A stretch of 64,000 nt of DNA, taken from NCBI GenBank assembly GCA_027186245.1, contig CP114498.1, positions 5,029,501 to 5,093,500 on the forward strand. Reading direction: 5' to 3'. Positions 1 to 12,700 of the stretch are shown here, piece by piece. The notes under the pieces are model-generated. The model ran no database searches. It was not told the origin of the DNA and saw only the letters and a program-made list of their open reading frames with translations. The stretch's first letter is position 1. Every line of letters begins with the position of its first letter. The position numbers were made by a program, and so were the translations under genes. Origin of the DNA: Coriaria nepalensis. Lineage: Eukaryota > Streptophyta > Magnoliopsida > Cucurbitales > Coriariaceae.

Positions 1-575
1 GATAGAGAAATTAGTGGTAAATTACTTTCCTAACTAAATTACTTTCCTAAACTAAATTACTTTCCTATTTTGTATGCTAGAGGATTCTATAAATATGTAT
101 AAACCTGTACATGAAATATATGAGTTGAATACCTTATTTCCATATCATTACCCTCTGTTTTTAGAAACTATTCTTTGCAAGTTCATCTGTGTTGTTTGCC
201 ATCTAACCACAGAACCTCACATCTTATATTAACCTGTGAAATATTCATGTGATTGGATGATATATATTTCACACTTAAGAAACTGGAAGAGGTGTTTCTG
301 ATGTTGAAACTCTAATATGAACTTAAACTTTTTAATTATAGTTTTACTTTGTCTCTTATCAACTTCTAATCATCTCATTAACTTTCTCAATCTCATGGTG
401 GAAAGAAAGATCTACGCATGTGACTTCAGTGTGGCATGTGAAAAATGCAACTATTTAGACCTTTTTAATAAAAACTTCCATTTTGGATACAATTTTCCTA
501 CTATCATTGTCTTCTGCTTTTCGATGCCTATTGTCATGCTAGTTGACTTTTTTTTATTGTTGCATATTGGCCTAG
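1..575 (+). other. Intron upstream of the first visible exon
   Basis: No supported coding sequence. It ends in a pyrimidine-rich tract and cctag acceptor. At 18-68 three tandem copies of a 16-18 bp unit (taaattactttccta) resemble, in reverse complement, the aggaaact-type repeats of the small LTR at 6430-6632, so part of this stretch could be an old LTR remnant. That link is only suggestive. Confidence 0.5.
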
Positions 576-776
576 GCATACACGTCCAGGTTCAGTAAAA
601 ACTTTTATCTATAATGGAGTGGGAGAAACTTCTCTTTCCAACACATCTCTAGTTGACATGAGTGCTCTCATCAGTTCCGATGTTGTATTAACAACATATG
701 ATGTGCTTAAGGAAGATCTATCCCATGACTCTGATAGGCATGAAGGTGACAGACGCTTCCTAAGATTTGAAAAGAG
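576..776 (+). CDS. SHPRH homologue exon 1 of window (SNF2 N lobe)
   Basis: First exon visible, internal to the gene. The acceptor is cctag ending at 575, and the first base completes a codon begun upstream. It encodes HTRPGSVKTF through RRFLRFEK, including VLTTYDVLKEDL, a conserved SNF2 segment before the DEAH-like box. The donor is GTGCTT at 777; the split Arg codon (ag|g) is completed at 7698. Reading on past 776 gives unrelated residues, which supports the donor. Confidence 0.9.
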
Positions 777-3700
777 GTGCTTTCCTACCTTTTATCTTCA
801 TAATATTTTTGTAGATGCATTAGTTTGTGAAGAAACAGAGAAAGGCAAAACGTTTCTTCTTATTATTCTGTATGTTATGTTACTATAGAAATATTGTGTT
901 ATTATGTAGAATATCTTATTTTCCTTATTTAGATATGTTAGTTTTATATTTTTCCTTCTTTATATTAGTTGTGTTATTTTCTCTCCTAATTCTTAGGGAT
1001 TTCCTAATATTTGCTATTCTATATATTTGTTAGGGTTATGCTGTAAACATTAGATGAAAAAATAAGAGAAGAATTCTTTTCCTATTCTCTCTAAAAACTT
1101 CATGGTATCAGAGCTGGTAATCTAAACCTTGTACTCTGGCTATGACTAAGTACGGGATGGCCATAAACAAGGAAGATCCTGGTGCATCTGAAGCCAAAAG
1201 TGAGCATGAAATATCTGATAGCCGCCATGGGATTTCTGATTCAAGCAATCATGGTGCTTCTGATAGTTCGGTTCAGTCTATTATGGGATATTAATTGAAT
1301 GGGAAAAATTATATTCAATGATCACATTTAGTAATTGTAGAAATATTATTAGAATAGTTTATTTCCTTAGTTAGATTTGTTAGTTATTTATTTTTTCCTT
1401 ATTGTTATTAGCTGGATTATTCTATTCCTAGTTTTTAGGGATTTCCTTGTATTTACTTTCCTATATATTTCCCTAGGATTATGTTTTAAGTAAGAGAAAA
1501 GGAAATAAGAAAGCAGTATTTTGTTTCCTATCATTTTTCATGGTATCAGAGCAGGAAAACTAGACCTTGTACTCCGGCCATGACAAAGTACGGGATGGCC
1601 ATAAACAAGGAAAAACCTAGTGCTTCTAAAACTAAGAGTGAACATGAAATATCTGACAACAACCATAGAATTTCGGATTCAAGCAACCATGGTGGTTCAG
1701 AGGGTTCTGTTCAGTCCATTACGGGCCATAAACTGAATATATAGAATTATATTTAATGGTCACATTCAGTAATGATGTTTGTTAGTGGCTGAGGGAAGGA
1801 TGATTATCTTACTGGTGCAGCAGGTCAACTAGAAAAGGAGGATCCAAAGTAAAAAGATGGAAAGCTGAAAATAACATGGTTATGTCATGGTTAATAAATT
1901 CAATGACCAATGATGTTGGGGAGAATTTCATACTCTATGAAACAACACAAGAAATATGGGATGCTACCAAAGTCATGTATACAGATAAAGAAGATACTGT
2001 TGAAATATTCGAAATAGAAGGAATACTGCATGCATGATCTTCGTCAAGGAGATCGGTCAGTCACTCAATACTTCATGCTTCTCAATAGACATTGGGAAAC
2101 AATGATTGTAGATGTCAAGAGGATGCTGCCAAGTATAAACAGATTGTAGAAAGGAGACGTATCTACAAGTTCTTCCTAGGATTGAATAAAGATCTTGATG
2201 AAATACGTGGCAGAATCTTGGCCACCAAACCTCTCCCCAATGTTCGAGAGGTAGCCTCAGAAGTCTGTCGAGAGGAAAGTAGAAAGAAAGTGATGATGGG
2301 GTCAAAGACTACTCAGTCACAACCTAAACGTTTTGCACTTGCAGCATATGGTCCACCTCATTCGTTCAACAACAACAAAAGGAAAGGAGGAAGACCTTGG
2401 TGTGATCACTGTAAGCGATCAGGTCATACAAAGGAGACTTATTGGAAAATTCATGGAAAGCCTATGGAGTGAAAGTTAAGGGAAAGCCGTGGACATCAAG
2501 TTTCTGTTGAAGAAAAGTATACTGTTTCTGACCCAGCATTGTTTAGTAAAGAGCAACTTGAATTCATTTAGAAACTGATCAGTCAACCATCTCAAGGTTC
2601 ATCATCCTCCAACTCCATAATTGGATTAGGATCCTTTGCACAAAAAGATAATTTCATAACTGCCTTAAAGGCAAGGAGCGTAAAATTGAATCAATGGATT
2701 GTTGACTCTGGAGCTTCAGACCACATGATTGGGGATGCTACATTTCTTATAAATTATAAACAGTGTTCGGGAAACTTTACTATTCGGATCACAGATGGTT
2801 CTCTCTCAAAAGTGGTTGGCATAGGATCTAGTGTGATTTCTAAGGATCTCATTCTTGATCTAGTTCTGTTGGTTCATAATCTAAATTGTAATTTGCTATC
2901 ATCAGTAAACTCACTCAAGGTAAGAATTGTGTTGCGAACTTCTCTCAAAATTGTTGTGTTTTTCAAGATTTGGATTTGAGGAAGACGATTGGCAATACTG
3001 ATAGGTGTTTGGGTCTCTATATTCTTAAGGCTGAAGATCTTTCTAAGAGACAACCTCAAGCGACAGTTTGTGAGAAATAATCCTACTTTGTTTCAGTTTC
3101 AAATAATAATAATGATGTTATGTTATGGCACTATCGCGTAGGGCATCCAAAGTTCATGTACCTTTGAAAGCTTTTTCCTTTCTTATTTAATAAAAATTTC
3201 AAAGTTTTCTCATGTGAAATCTACCAATTATCGAAACATGTTCATAGTCCATATTCAACACTGCCTTATAAATCATCTCACCTATTTTCAATGATACATA
3301 GTGATGTTTGGAGGCCATCAAAGATAAAAATGTTACAGAATCTAGATGGTTTATCTTGTTTATAGATGATACGAGAGTGTCATGGATATTTTTTATGAAA
3401 GAAAAATCTGAAGTAAGTCAAATTTTCATGAACTTCCATAATATGATCCAAACTTAATTTCATGCCAAAATTCAAATTTTGAGAACAGAGAATGCAAAAG
3501 ATTATGTCAATTCAATTCTTGGTAATTTCCTTTAAAAAATGGGTATTGTTTATCAAAGTTCTTGTGTGGATACCCCACAACAAAATGGAGTGGCAGAGAA
3601 GAAAAATAGGGATTTTGTAGAGATTACTAGATCAATCATGTTCACATCTAATGCTCCAAAAACTTTTTGGGGAGAAGTTATTCTTACAGCTGCCTATCTC

Positions 3701-6700
3701 ATAAATAGAATGCCCTCTCGTGTCCGAAAATTCCAAACACTATGCCAAGTCCTTCAATCATATCCTACTACTTGTCTCATTTCTGTCCACCTACCAAAAG
3801 TCTTTGGTTGTGCTGCCTTTGTTCACAATAAGCAGCAAAATCAAACAAAACTTGACCCAAGGGCAATCAAATGTATGTTCTTTGGATATTCCTCCAATAA
3901 AAAAGGATACAAGTGTTATTCACCTCTGACCAGAAAGTTTTACAACACCATGGATGTCACCTTTTTTGAGAATGAACCATATTATCCCAAAACTAATATT
4001 TTGGGAGAGAATAGAACTCAAGAATATCAATTTTGAGACAATTATGAGATTGCTTCCGTATCACCAATCTCTCATTCACCTATCATACCCTCCATAGAAA
4101 TATCTAACTCGCTCCTATCAAAACTATTATTCGTAATGATCCTAAGTCTGTTGGACCCGAAACTGTTGATCATGTTCCTCATTCTAGTCCATCTCAAACT
4201 ATCAAAGATACTGAGTTCATTATTTATTCAAGGAAAAAAAAGAAACCTCAAGGAGGATATAGAGCCTCAAACACATGTTGAGCAAAACCATGAAACCGAA
4301 CTGCATCTGAATCAAGAAGCAACAATAGCAGGTAACACAAATGACTATCCTAATAAACCTTTACTATTAGATGATAATGATCTTGATTTACCTATTGCTC
4401 AAAGGAAAGGAGTGAGATCTTGCACAAAACACCCAATTAATAATTTTGTATCCTATAAAAGTTTGTTGCTAAGTTATAGAGTATTTGTTATCAACCTTAC
4501 TGAAAATCAGATTCCCAACAATGTCCAAGAGGCTCTCAAAGCTCCTGAATGGAGAGCAGCTATTATGGAAGAAGTTAGAGCCTTGGAAAAGAATGGCACG
4601 TGCAAACCTACTGATCTACCGAAAGGGAGAAACACAATTGACTGCAAATAAATTTTCACTATCAAATATCAGGCTAATGGAAGTATTGAAAGGCTTAAGG
4701 CTCGACTATCAAGAAACCTTTGCACCTGTGGCAAAGTTGAATACAATCAGGGTTCTTTTATCCTTGGATGTCAATCGCGACTGGTGCCTACACCAACTGG
4801 ATATTAAAAATTCCTTTCTCAATGGCGACTTAGAGGAAGAGGTATATATGGAAATTCCCTCGGGTTTGGAGAGTCAAGCCAACATTAACAAAGTGTGCAG
4901 ACTTAGAAAATCCTTATATGGCCTTAAGCAGTCTTCTCGAGCTTGGTTTGATTCTTCACTAAGGCTATGAAAAAGGATGGTTATTCCCAATGCCAAACAG
5001 ATCATACACTATTTATAAAGCATTCTGCTAAGAGGAAACTAGCTATTATCATTGTATATGTAGATGATATAATTGTGACATGAGATTATGAAGAGGAAAT
5101 AAGCCAACTTAAGAAGTTTCTTGCTAAAGAATTTGAATTTAAAGACCTAGGAAATCTCAAATATTTTCTAGGGATGGAAATTGCTTGGTCTAATAAAGGA
5201 ATTGTGGTTTCTCAACGAAAATATGTCCTCGATCATCTCAAGGAAACTAGCATGGTTGGATGTAAACCGGTTGATACTCCTATGAATCATTCAACAAAGT
5301 TAGGAGCTGAATAAGAAAATGTTTCAGTTGATAAAGAGCAATATCAGCGACTAGTGGGAAAACTCATATATCTTTCCCACATAAGGCCTGACATTGGTTA
5401 TTCTTTCAGTGTAGTTAGTCAGTTCATGAACACCCCAACTGATATGCACTTGAAAGCAATGTACAGAATTCTGAGGTATCTAAAAATAACTCTGGTAAGA
5501 GGATTGTATTTTAGAAAAAATCCAGATAGGGGTATAGAGATGTTCTCTGATGCTGACTGGGCAGGATATGTGTGGGGAAACCTAGTCACTTGGAGAAGTA
5601 AGAAGCAATTAGTTGTGGCTAGGAGTAGTGCTGAAGCCGAATATAGAGCCTTGGCTCTAGGAATATGCGAGGCAATATGGCTAAAGAGACTTCTTCAAGA
5701 ATTTCAGATTTCTTTAGAAGAACCTATGAAGATGTTTTGTGACAACCTAGCAACCTGTATTGCAAAAAATCCTATTTATCATAATTGTATAAAACATGTT
5801 GAAATAGACCGACATTTTATTAAAGAGAAGATAAGAGAAGGAATAATCACCTTGGTGCATGTTCCAACAAATTCTCAGACTACTGACATTCTCACCGAGG
5901 CCTTCCAAGCAAGTGTGGGGAACGTCGTAGAACCTTCGGGCGGTGCATGGGGATCACACGCTTGGATTCCGGCCACCAAACTCCGAGGAATAGTAGATCG
6001 GTGGTTGGGATTTCGTTCTGAGTAGGCGGTAAGAACAAAAGATGACTTCAATTAGGGTTGCCGAAACAGAATGCTAAAATATACTAAACCCTAGATTGTG
6101 TTTATGCAAAAGTCCCATAACAAAACCCTAATTTTGTAACAAAACTCGAATTTCGAAACCCTAATACAATATTAGAGATGAAAACTAATGCTCTGAATGA
6201 AACCCTAATGCTCTGAATTTCGAATTTTGATGTTCCATGTTGAATTATCATTTATCACAAAATTTCGAGCTGTTAGGACATGACACAACAATTCATTTTA
6301 TATTTATCTAGCGCTTACACTCTCCCTCACGTGCAAATTCCTAATATATGAATTGAAAGCTAAAGGTCTTGCACATGAAATTAATAATTTTGGGAGGCAG
6401 CGTGACCTGAGACCTCGGCTCTGATACCATGTTATTAGATATTAAAAGAGAATTCTTTCTATATTAAAAGAGAATTCTTTCTTATACAATATTGAAAAGA
6501 GAAGCACAAATATATATACAACTAGGAAACTATAATTAAGGAAACTAGAAATAAGGAAACTATAATTTAGGAAACTAGAATTAAGGAAACTAGAATTTAG
6601 GAAACTAGAATTCAGCTAATTGATAGCTAACAAGATCCAAGCTAAGTATGTTTGATATCTACCACCCAGCTTGAGAGGGAGTGTAGAAATATTGTGTTAT

Positions 6701-9700
6701 TATGTAGAATCTTATTTTTCTTATTTAGATATGTTAGTTTTATGTTTTTCCTTCTGTATTATTTTCTCTCCTAGTTTTTAGGGATTTCCTAGTATTTGCT
6801 ATTCTATATATTTGTTAGGGTTATGCTGTAAACATTAGATAAAAAAATAAGAGAAGAATTCTTTTCCTATTCCTATTCTCTCTAAAAACTTCAATTACAA
6901 TAGGGTTTACTAGGGTATATAAGGTGGGAACCAGCTACTGGACAACTGTATAATTCCTGATATATAGGATCTAACATTTATCTATTAACTAAAATGGAAA
7001 AGTTGAATTATTCTAACTACTCTTTTCATAATAATAAATAACAATGTTAATAAGAATAAAGAGATACTTTCTAATATTTCAATAGTTTGTAGGCAACATC
7101 GAGCCAATATAATGTAAATTTTGGCCAAATGCAAATCTGTATGAATTGTAACTTGTAAGTATCCCTGTTGTTAAAGTTGTTTAACATTCTTGTTAACCTC
7201 TTAACCTTTAGGATGATTGATTATAACTTCAACAAATATCAATTTTCCACTTTTTGTGGCAACTTTGCTAATAATGAATTATAATTTATTTTTTATCAGC
7301 TAAGTTTAAACTCCCACCGTTTCCTCCAACCAACTTTAACTAGTAAGATAATGTACGGCCTCTTAAAAATATTGTTAGCAGGACATAACTTCTTGAATAT
7401 GAAAGATTACAAAGTGTTTGTTTTCTAGCCATACATGCCGAGTCAAAAACTGCAAGTTGATGAGAGGAGGTCGGTAGATTGTTTTTGACCCGTTCAAGGG
7501 TAATTTCTAGCTTTCTACCTAAACACTAACTGATAGTTATCCCACAGTTTAGGTAGATACTATGTTGTTTTAGCCTTTGATTCTCTGTTTTAAGGGAAAT
7601 GAATATTTTGAGTTTCAGGGAAAGATTTAGTATGTTAAATTGAATGCAAAGTCCTATTGGGATTGAATAGTTGAGTACATTTACTGTCTCATTTTAGGTA
7701 TCCTGTTATTCCAACTCCTCTCACCAGGACATACTGGTGGAGGGTTTGCTTGGATGAGGCTCAAATGGTAGAGAGTAATGCCTCTGCTGCCACTGAGATG
7801 GCTTCACGACTATATGCCAGGCATCGTTGGTGCATCACAGGGACTCCTATACAAAGTAAACTTGATGACGTATATGGACTGCTGCGATTTGTTAAAGCAA
7901 GTCCCTTTGATGTTTCTAGGTGGTGGATAGAAGTTATACGAGATCCATATGAGGTATGAAGTTTTTAATATTTTCTAAATTTTAGAATTATGGAAGCCTT
8001 TTTAATTCTCAAAAAAGAAAGCAAGGAACAGAAAGCAAAAATGTAGAATAGCTGGGGTGGACCTTTTTGAGCTGAGATTCTTTCAAAGAAAGTTATCAAT
8101 AAACTTTGTGTCCAGAATACTCTCCATATGCAATAGGCTGATTATGAAATAAACTCGATTGACATCGGTATCAAATTTTATAGTGGACCTTTGACGGTTT
8201 TTCATGAACGACGGTTCTGTCTTTATTAAATTTTCAAAGTGATTGTCGCTGAATGAGAGATTGTTGTCTTTACATGGTCATTAGCTTATCCAGGAAAGGG
8301 AGAGATTCTTCTTTTTATCTGCTTTTCCACTTGTTGTGTTATTGCTGTATTTGGTCACACAATCATTTAAGTGACTATTTGTTTTGGTAAAACTTTGTTA
8401 AACATGAAGCCTTTATGGTGTTATCCTCTGTATCTAAAGAAATAAGAGAGAAGGAAAATAAATATATATATATTGAACAAATATAACTTCCAACGGATAT
8501 TTTCCTTTTCTTTTTTTTTTTCTTCCTGATTCTGTAAAATGTACACAGAACCAATATCTTTATTTTGCTTCTAACCCTTGCAGAGAAGGGATGCCGGAGC
8601 TATGGAATTTGCTCATAAGTTCTTTAAGCGAATTATGTGGAGGAATTCAAAGATAAATGTTAGAGATGAGTTGCCGCTTCCTCCTCAGGAGGAGCGTGTT
8701 ACCTGGCTCAGATTCTCTTCGATTGAAGAGCACTTTTACCAGAGGCAACATGAAACTTGTGTGAGTTATGCCCGTGAAGTTATTGAAAGTTTGAAAGATG
8801 ATATTGTCAAAAGAAAAGTCTCAGGTTGTTAATGGCTGCTGTCCTGTAACTTCATTCAAGAGTCATTTCAGACCAATATGTTTAGTGCAAAGTAGAGGAA
8901 TGCATATGCTAAAACTTACAATACCCTCAAACTTACTTTTCCCAGGTTTGCTATCTTTTGATGTCACATTTGATCCTTTAATCACCCATGCGGATGCTGG
9001 AAAACTGTTGACTACACTCTTGAAACTTCGCCAAGCCTGCTGTCACCCTCAAGTAGGGAGCTCCAGGTTGCGCTCTTTGCAGCAGTCCCCCATGACTATG
9101 GAGGAAATACTAATGGTACATTACATATTGGAAAATATATGAATTCATCTTCTACTATATATAAAGCTAAGATTTTTTATGTTTTTTCCCCTATTCCTTT
9201 CGATGTGTGTAATCCAGGTTCTTCTTGGTAAGACCAAGGTAGAAGGGGAGGAAGCTCTCAGGAGGTCAGTTGTTGCTTTAAATGCACTCGCAGGGATAGC
9301 TGTAATTGAGGACAAGTTTTGTGACGCCATATCATTGTACATGGAAGCACTGGCTTTAGCCGAAGACCACTCTGCAGACTTCCGCCTGGACCCTTTACTG
9401 AATATCCACATTCATCACAATCTTGCTGAGATACTTCCATTTGTTACAGAACCCTCAAAATCACCTTCCATGGATCAACATTTACCTAGAATCCCTGCAG
9501 AGAAGTCCTCTAGGAAACATGACATTGTAAAGCTCACTGAACATGTTGTAAAGAGGCAAAAAGTTAGTGGGATGGACAGTAATTCTTTAACCAATGATGC
9601 TTATAATCCATCAGAAAACACTTCCTTCCTCACCAAAAATGGTTTAAAAGGTGACCAAGAATATGATAATGAGTTGCATACATCCTCTGATTTATGCTGG

Positions 9701-12700
9701 GTTCACCTCAAAGCTTGTGAGACATTTAGACAGAAGTACTTAGCTGCGTTCACCTCAAAGCTATTTGTTGCTCAACAAGAGTTTGGAAAATCTTACATGC
9801 AGGTGTATTTCCTTATGCTGCGCTGCTGCTTGTTTAAATAGTAGTACGTGATACATCATGCGATGTTTATTCTGCATACCATATTACTCCAAAAATAATG
9901 AATATGGTTGGTATAATCCAATCACAATTGTATCTTGTATAGTACTTCAGACAACCACATCTTCTTATGGCAGATAATATGCTGACTGATTAAATTTCTG
10001 TTAGATATCTCTCTACCATAGTTTTATTTTTTATGGTGCGTATCTTTTTCTATATCACTAATTAATACCACTAAATCAAATTAAAATTTTTTGGAAGGTT
10101 TGTCTTGCACTTAGGGACACTAATAATCAAACTGGGACTTGGTGGCTAGAAGCACTTGATCATGCTGAGCAAAACAAGTTGTCAAGGGAATTGATGAGAA
10201 AGATTAATGAGGCAGTCTCTGTGCCTCTGAACAATTCGAGATCATCAAGAATTATATCCCGGTGAGTGATGGTTTTTAGTGCTCCACGTCAATCTCCTTT
10301 ACGGAGCTTATAAGTGGCCATTTATTCTTCAATTCTGGTTCTTTTTATCTATCACTATTGATATTGGAAGTTCCTTTCTGTAATATGAGTCAAATAAATT
10401 CAACCCGCTTAATTCAGGTTTTTCTGGTTTTATTGTCAAAAACTTCTTCTATCATGAGTTGTTAATTTGATCAAGGACATTCGAACAGCCACTTTTTCCA
10501 AAACAAAAAGCAGGAAAAAAAAAAAAAAAAAAAAAGGAACGAAACAAAAGACCACACAGTTAGACCCAATAAAATTTGAATAATTAAAAGTACATAATCT
10601 AATTACAAAAGTAAAGATTATTTATTAATATCCAATAAAGTGCACCAGGAACTTATCTGTAGGAATTTAACTGATAATGATTCTCCATTTTTTTTTCGTT
10701 TACGGATTATATGTACATATTATTCTGGTAATTTGTAGAGTTTAAGTTATTGTTAAAGATGTATTTAATCGTTTTGTTGTTATTATAATAATTATTTTTA
10801 TTTTTATTTTTATTGTTTTTGGTGCTGGATGTTTATCCGGATAGTCTCTTTTCTAGTGTCTTCAGGAGGTTTTATCCTGATTTAATGGCTCAGTATAGTG
10901 AGTTCTTATGATAGCCTCAATTCATTTGTCGAAGATAATTAGAAAGTCTTTAATATAATTTAATCCTTCGGATAAAAGCAGTTTGATTGCATGAATATAA
11001 TTTGATTTTTTCTGTCTTTAATCCAGTTTCCGCAGCATAAGTGCTGTACAATATCATATCCAGACTGGTTTGGACATGTTGGAAGCTTCTAGGAAAGTGG
11101 TACTTGACCGACTTAAAGAAATTGATCAGACAATGGAGAAACCCAATGTTGATGATATTGAACGTGTTAGATACTGTCGAAATTGCCAGGCTGATAGTGA
11201 TGGACACCCTTGTCTTCTCTGTGAACTAGATGAACTGTTTCAGGTTTACTACTAGATCACTTCTTTTTTTTTTTTTCTGCTTTTGATACGAGTAGCTATC
11301 CATAATTTTTTCATTGTAATATATATTTTTATTTTATCAGGATTATGAAGCAAGGCTATTTCGTCTTAATAGAGGACATGGAGGGATGTTTACATCTGCT
11401 GAAGAGGCAGTTGAGTTTCAGAAGAAGAAATCTGCACTGAATCGCTTTTACTGGAATTTGTCACAACAAAACATAAATTCAAATTCAGCAAGTGTTACTA
11501 ATGAAGAATCAAATAAGAGAGATGTTGGTGAAAAAGTTATGGTGAGTTACTTCATCCTAATCTGTTAGTTTATCCTGAAAGGTGACTCTAGGTGTACACA
11601 ATTGCAAATGTGAATAGTTTAGACATTGCTTTCCATCCTTTCTATCTTCTTCCTTTGTGTTTGTGTGGGGGGCTCCCTGCATGGAGGGAGAATATAAAAA
11701 GTCAGCATTTGAGCATATCTACTGGAGGTATGGACACCATGCCTTACAGTATTCTTTATGAAGGGGATAGTACACCATCAGCGACATGGACTATATTTGG
11801 TCAGTGACTAAGCTTTTTAATTACCATGATCAAATGCCAGCAATATCCTTATGTTGAACTTGCTGCATCTTGCAGAAGCCCATGCTAAAAGTTTTTCAAA
11901 ATAAAGGTCAAACTATTCACATGCTTCTAGGTATTGAAGCTATTCATCGCATGTCAAATTGTGTACTCTGTCTTAGATGGAGAATACGTCCCTTATATGT
12001 ACTTTCATATCTGGAAAGGTAGCTTTAGACACCAAATGATACTTCAAAGTGATTCAATATCCTTATAATTATTAACTGAATGTTAGATTTTAACAATCAT
12101 GGTTTCTTCATAATTTCTTCTAACTCTCTTCTTGCCATGATGGGGTTTTAGGTTTCAAAACAGCCATCTGAATTGGAGGTTGTTCTTGGTGTTATAAAGA
12201 GCTATTGCAAGGCTCACTTAGGGAAGGAAGGTGTATTAGCAGCCATCAAGCAGCTACAGCTTCTTGAGGTGTAACTTTTTTCTTTCTTTCTTTTTTTGGC
12301 CAGACTGTGACTTGATTAATCTATCATTGCCAACTTCTAAAAGGCTAGTTTGAATTTCCCTAGTATTTGTATTCCTCATTCTGTTGATATTTTTCTTTTT
12401 GACTTGGCAAGGGCATGCGGAAGGAGTATGTGCATGCAAGGTCCTTGGCCATTGCTCAAGCACAAGTTCTGAATGCTCATGATGAACTTAAGATGGCGAC
12501 CACACGATTGTGCTTAAGAGGCAAAGATAATGACAAATCTGCTTTTGCTTTAGCTGAACATGAACTATCCTCAGCTAGTGTGCAGTACTCTAGTGATAAG
12601 TTCATGTCCCTGGGCCTCTTATCACGAACAAAAGGCAAGCTCCATTATTTAGAGGTATGGTCACTTAAAATTGAAACCATCACTGCTATATCAACCCCCC

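Larger units (their letters stand above)
884..6893 (+). mobile_element. Decayed, chimeric Ty1/copia LTR retrotransposon, sense to the gene, in the first intron
   Basis: Bounded by a 219-bp 5' LTR and a 212-bp 3' LTR of one subfamily, flanked by near-identical 5-mers (gttac at 879-883, attac at 6894-6898). Internal order is gag, protease, integrase, reverse transcriptase, RNase H, which is copia order. A second, different LTR (1336-1540) with its own primer-binding site lies inside the 5' end, and a small antisense LTR element interrupts the RNase H region. Numerous stops and frameshifts show it is dead. It is in the same orientation as the host gene, so its LTR polyadenylation signals would have to be spliced past. 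Confidence 0.88.

Noticed and set aside
5908..6025. C-terminal extension of the copia RNase H frame (to the stop at 6025)
   Set aside because: Copia similarity stops near 5908 where foreign DNA is inserted, and the true end resumes after 6633. The extension is accidental read-through.
11592..11807. 71-codon open frame between two SHPRH exons
   Set aside because: Flanking exons join in phase without it, and it has no family similarity. Treated as intron.
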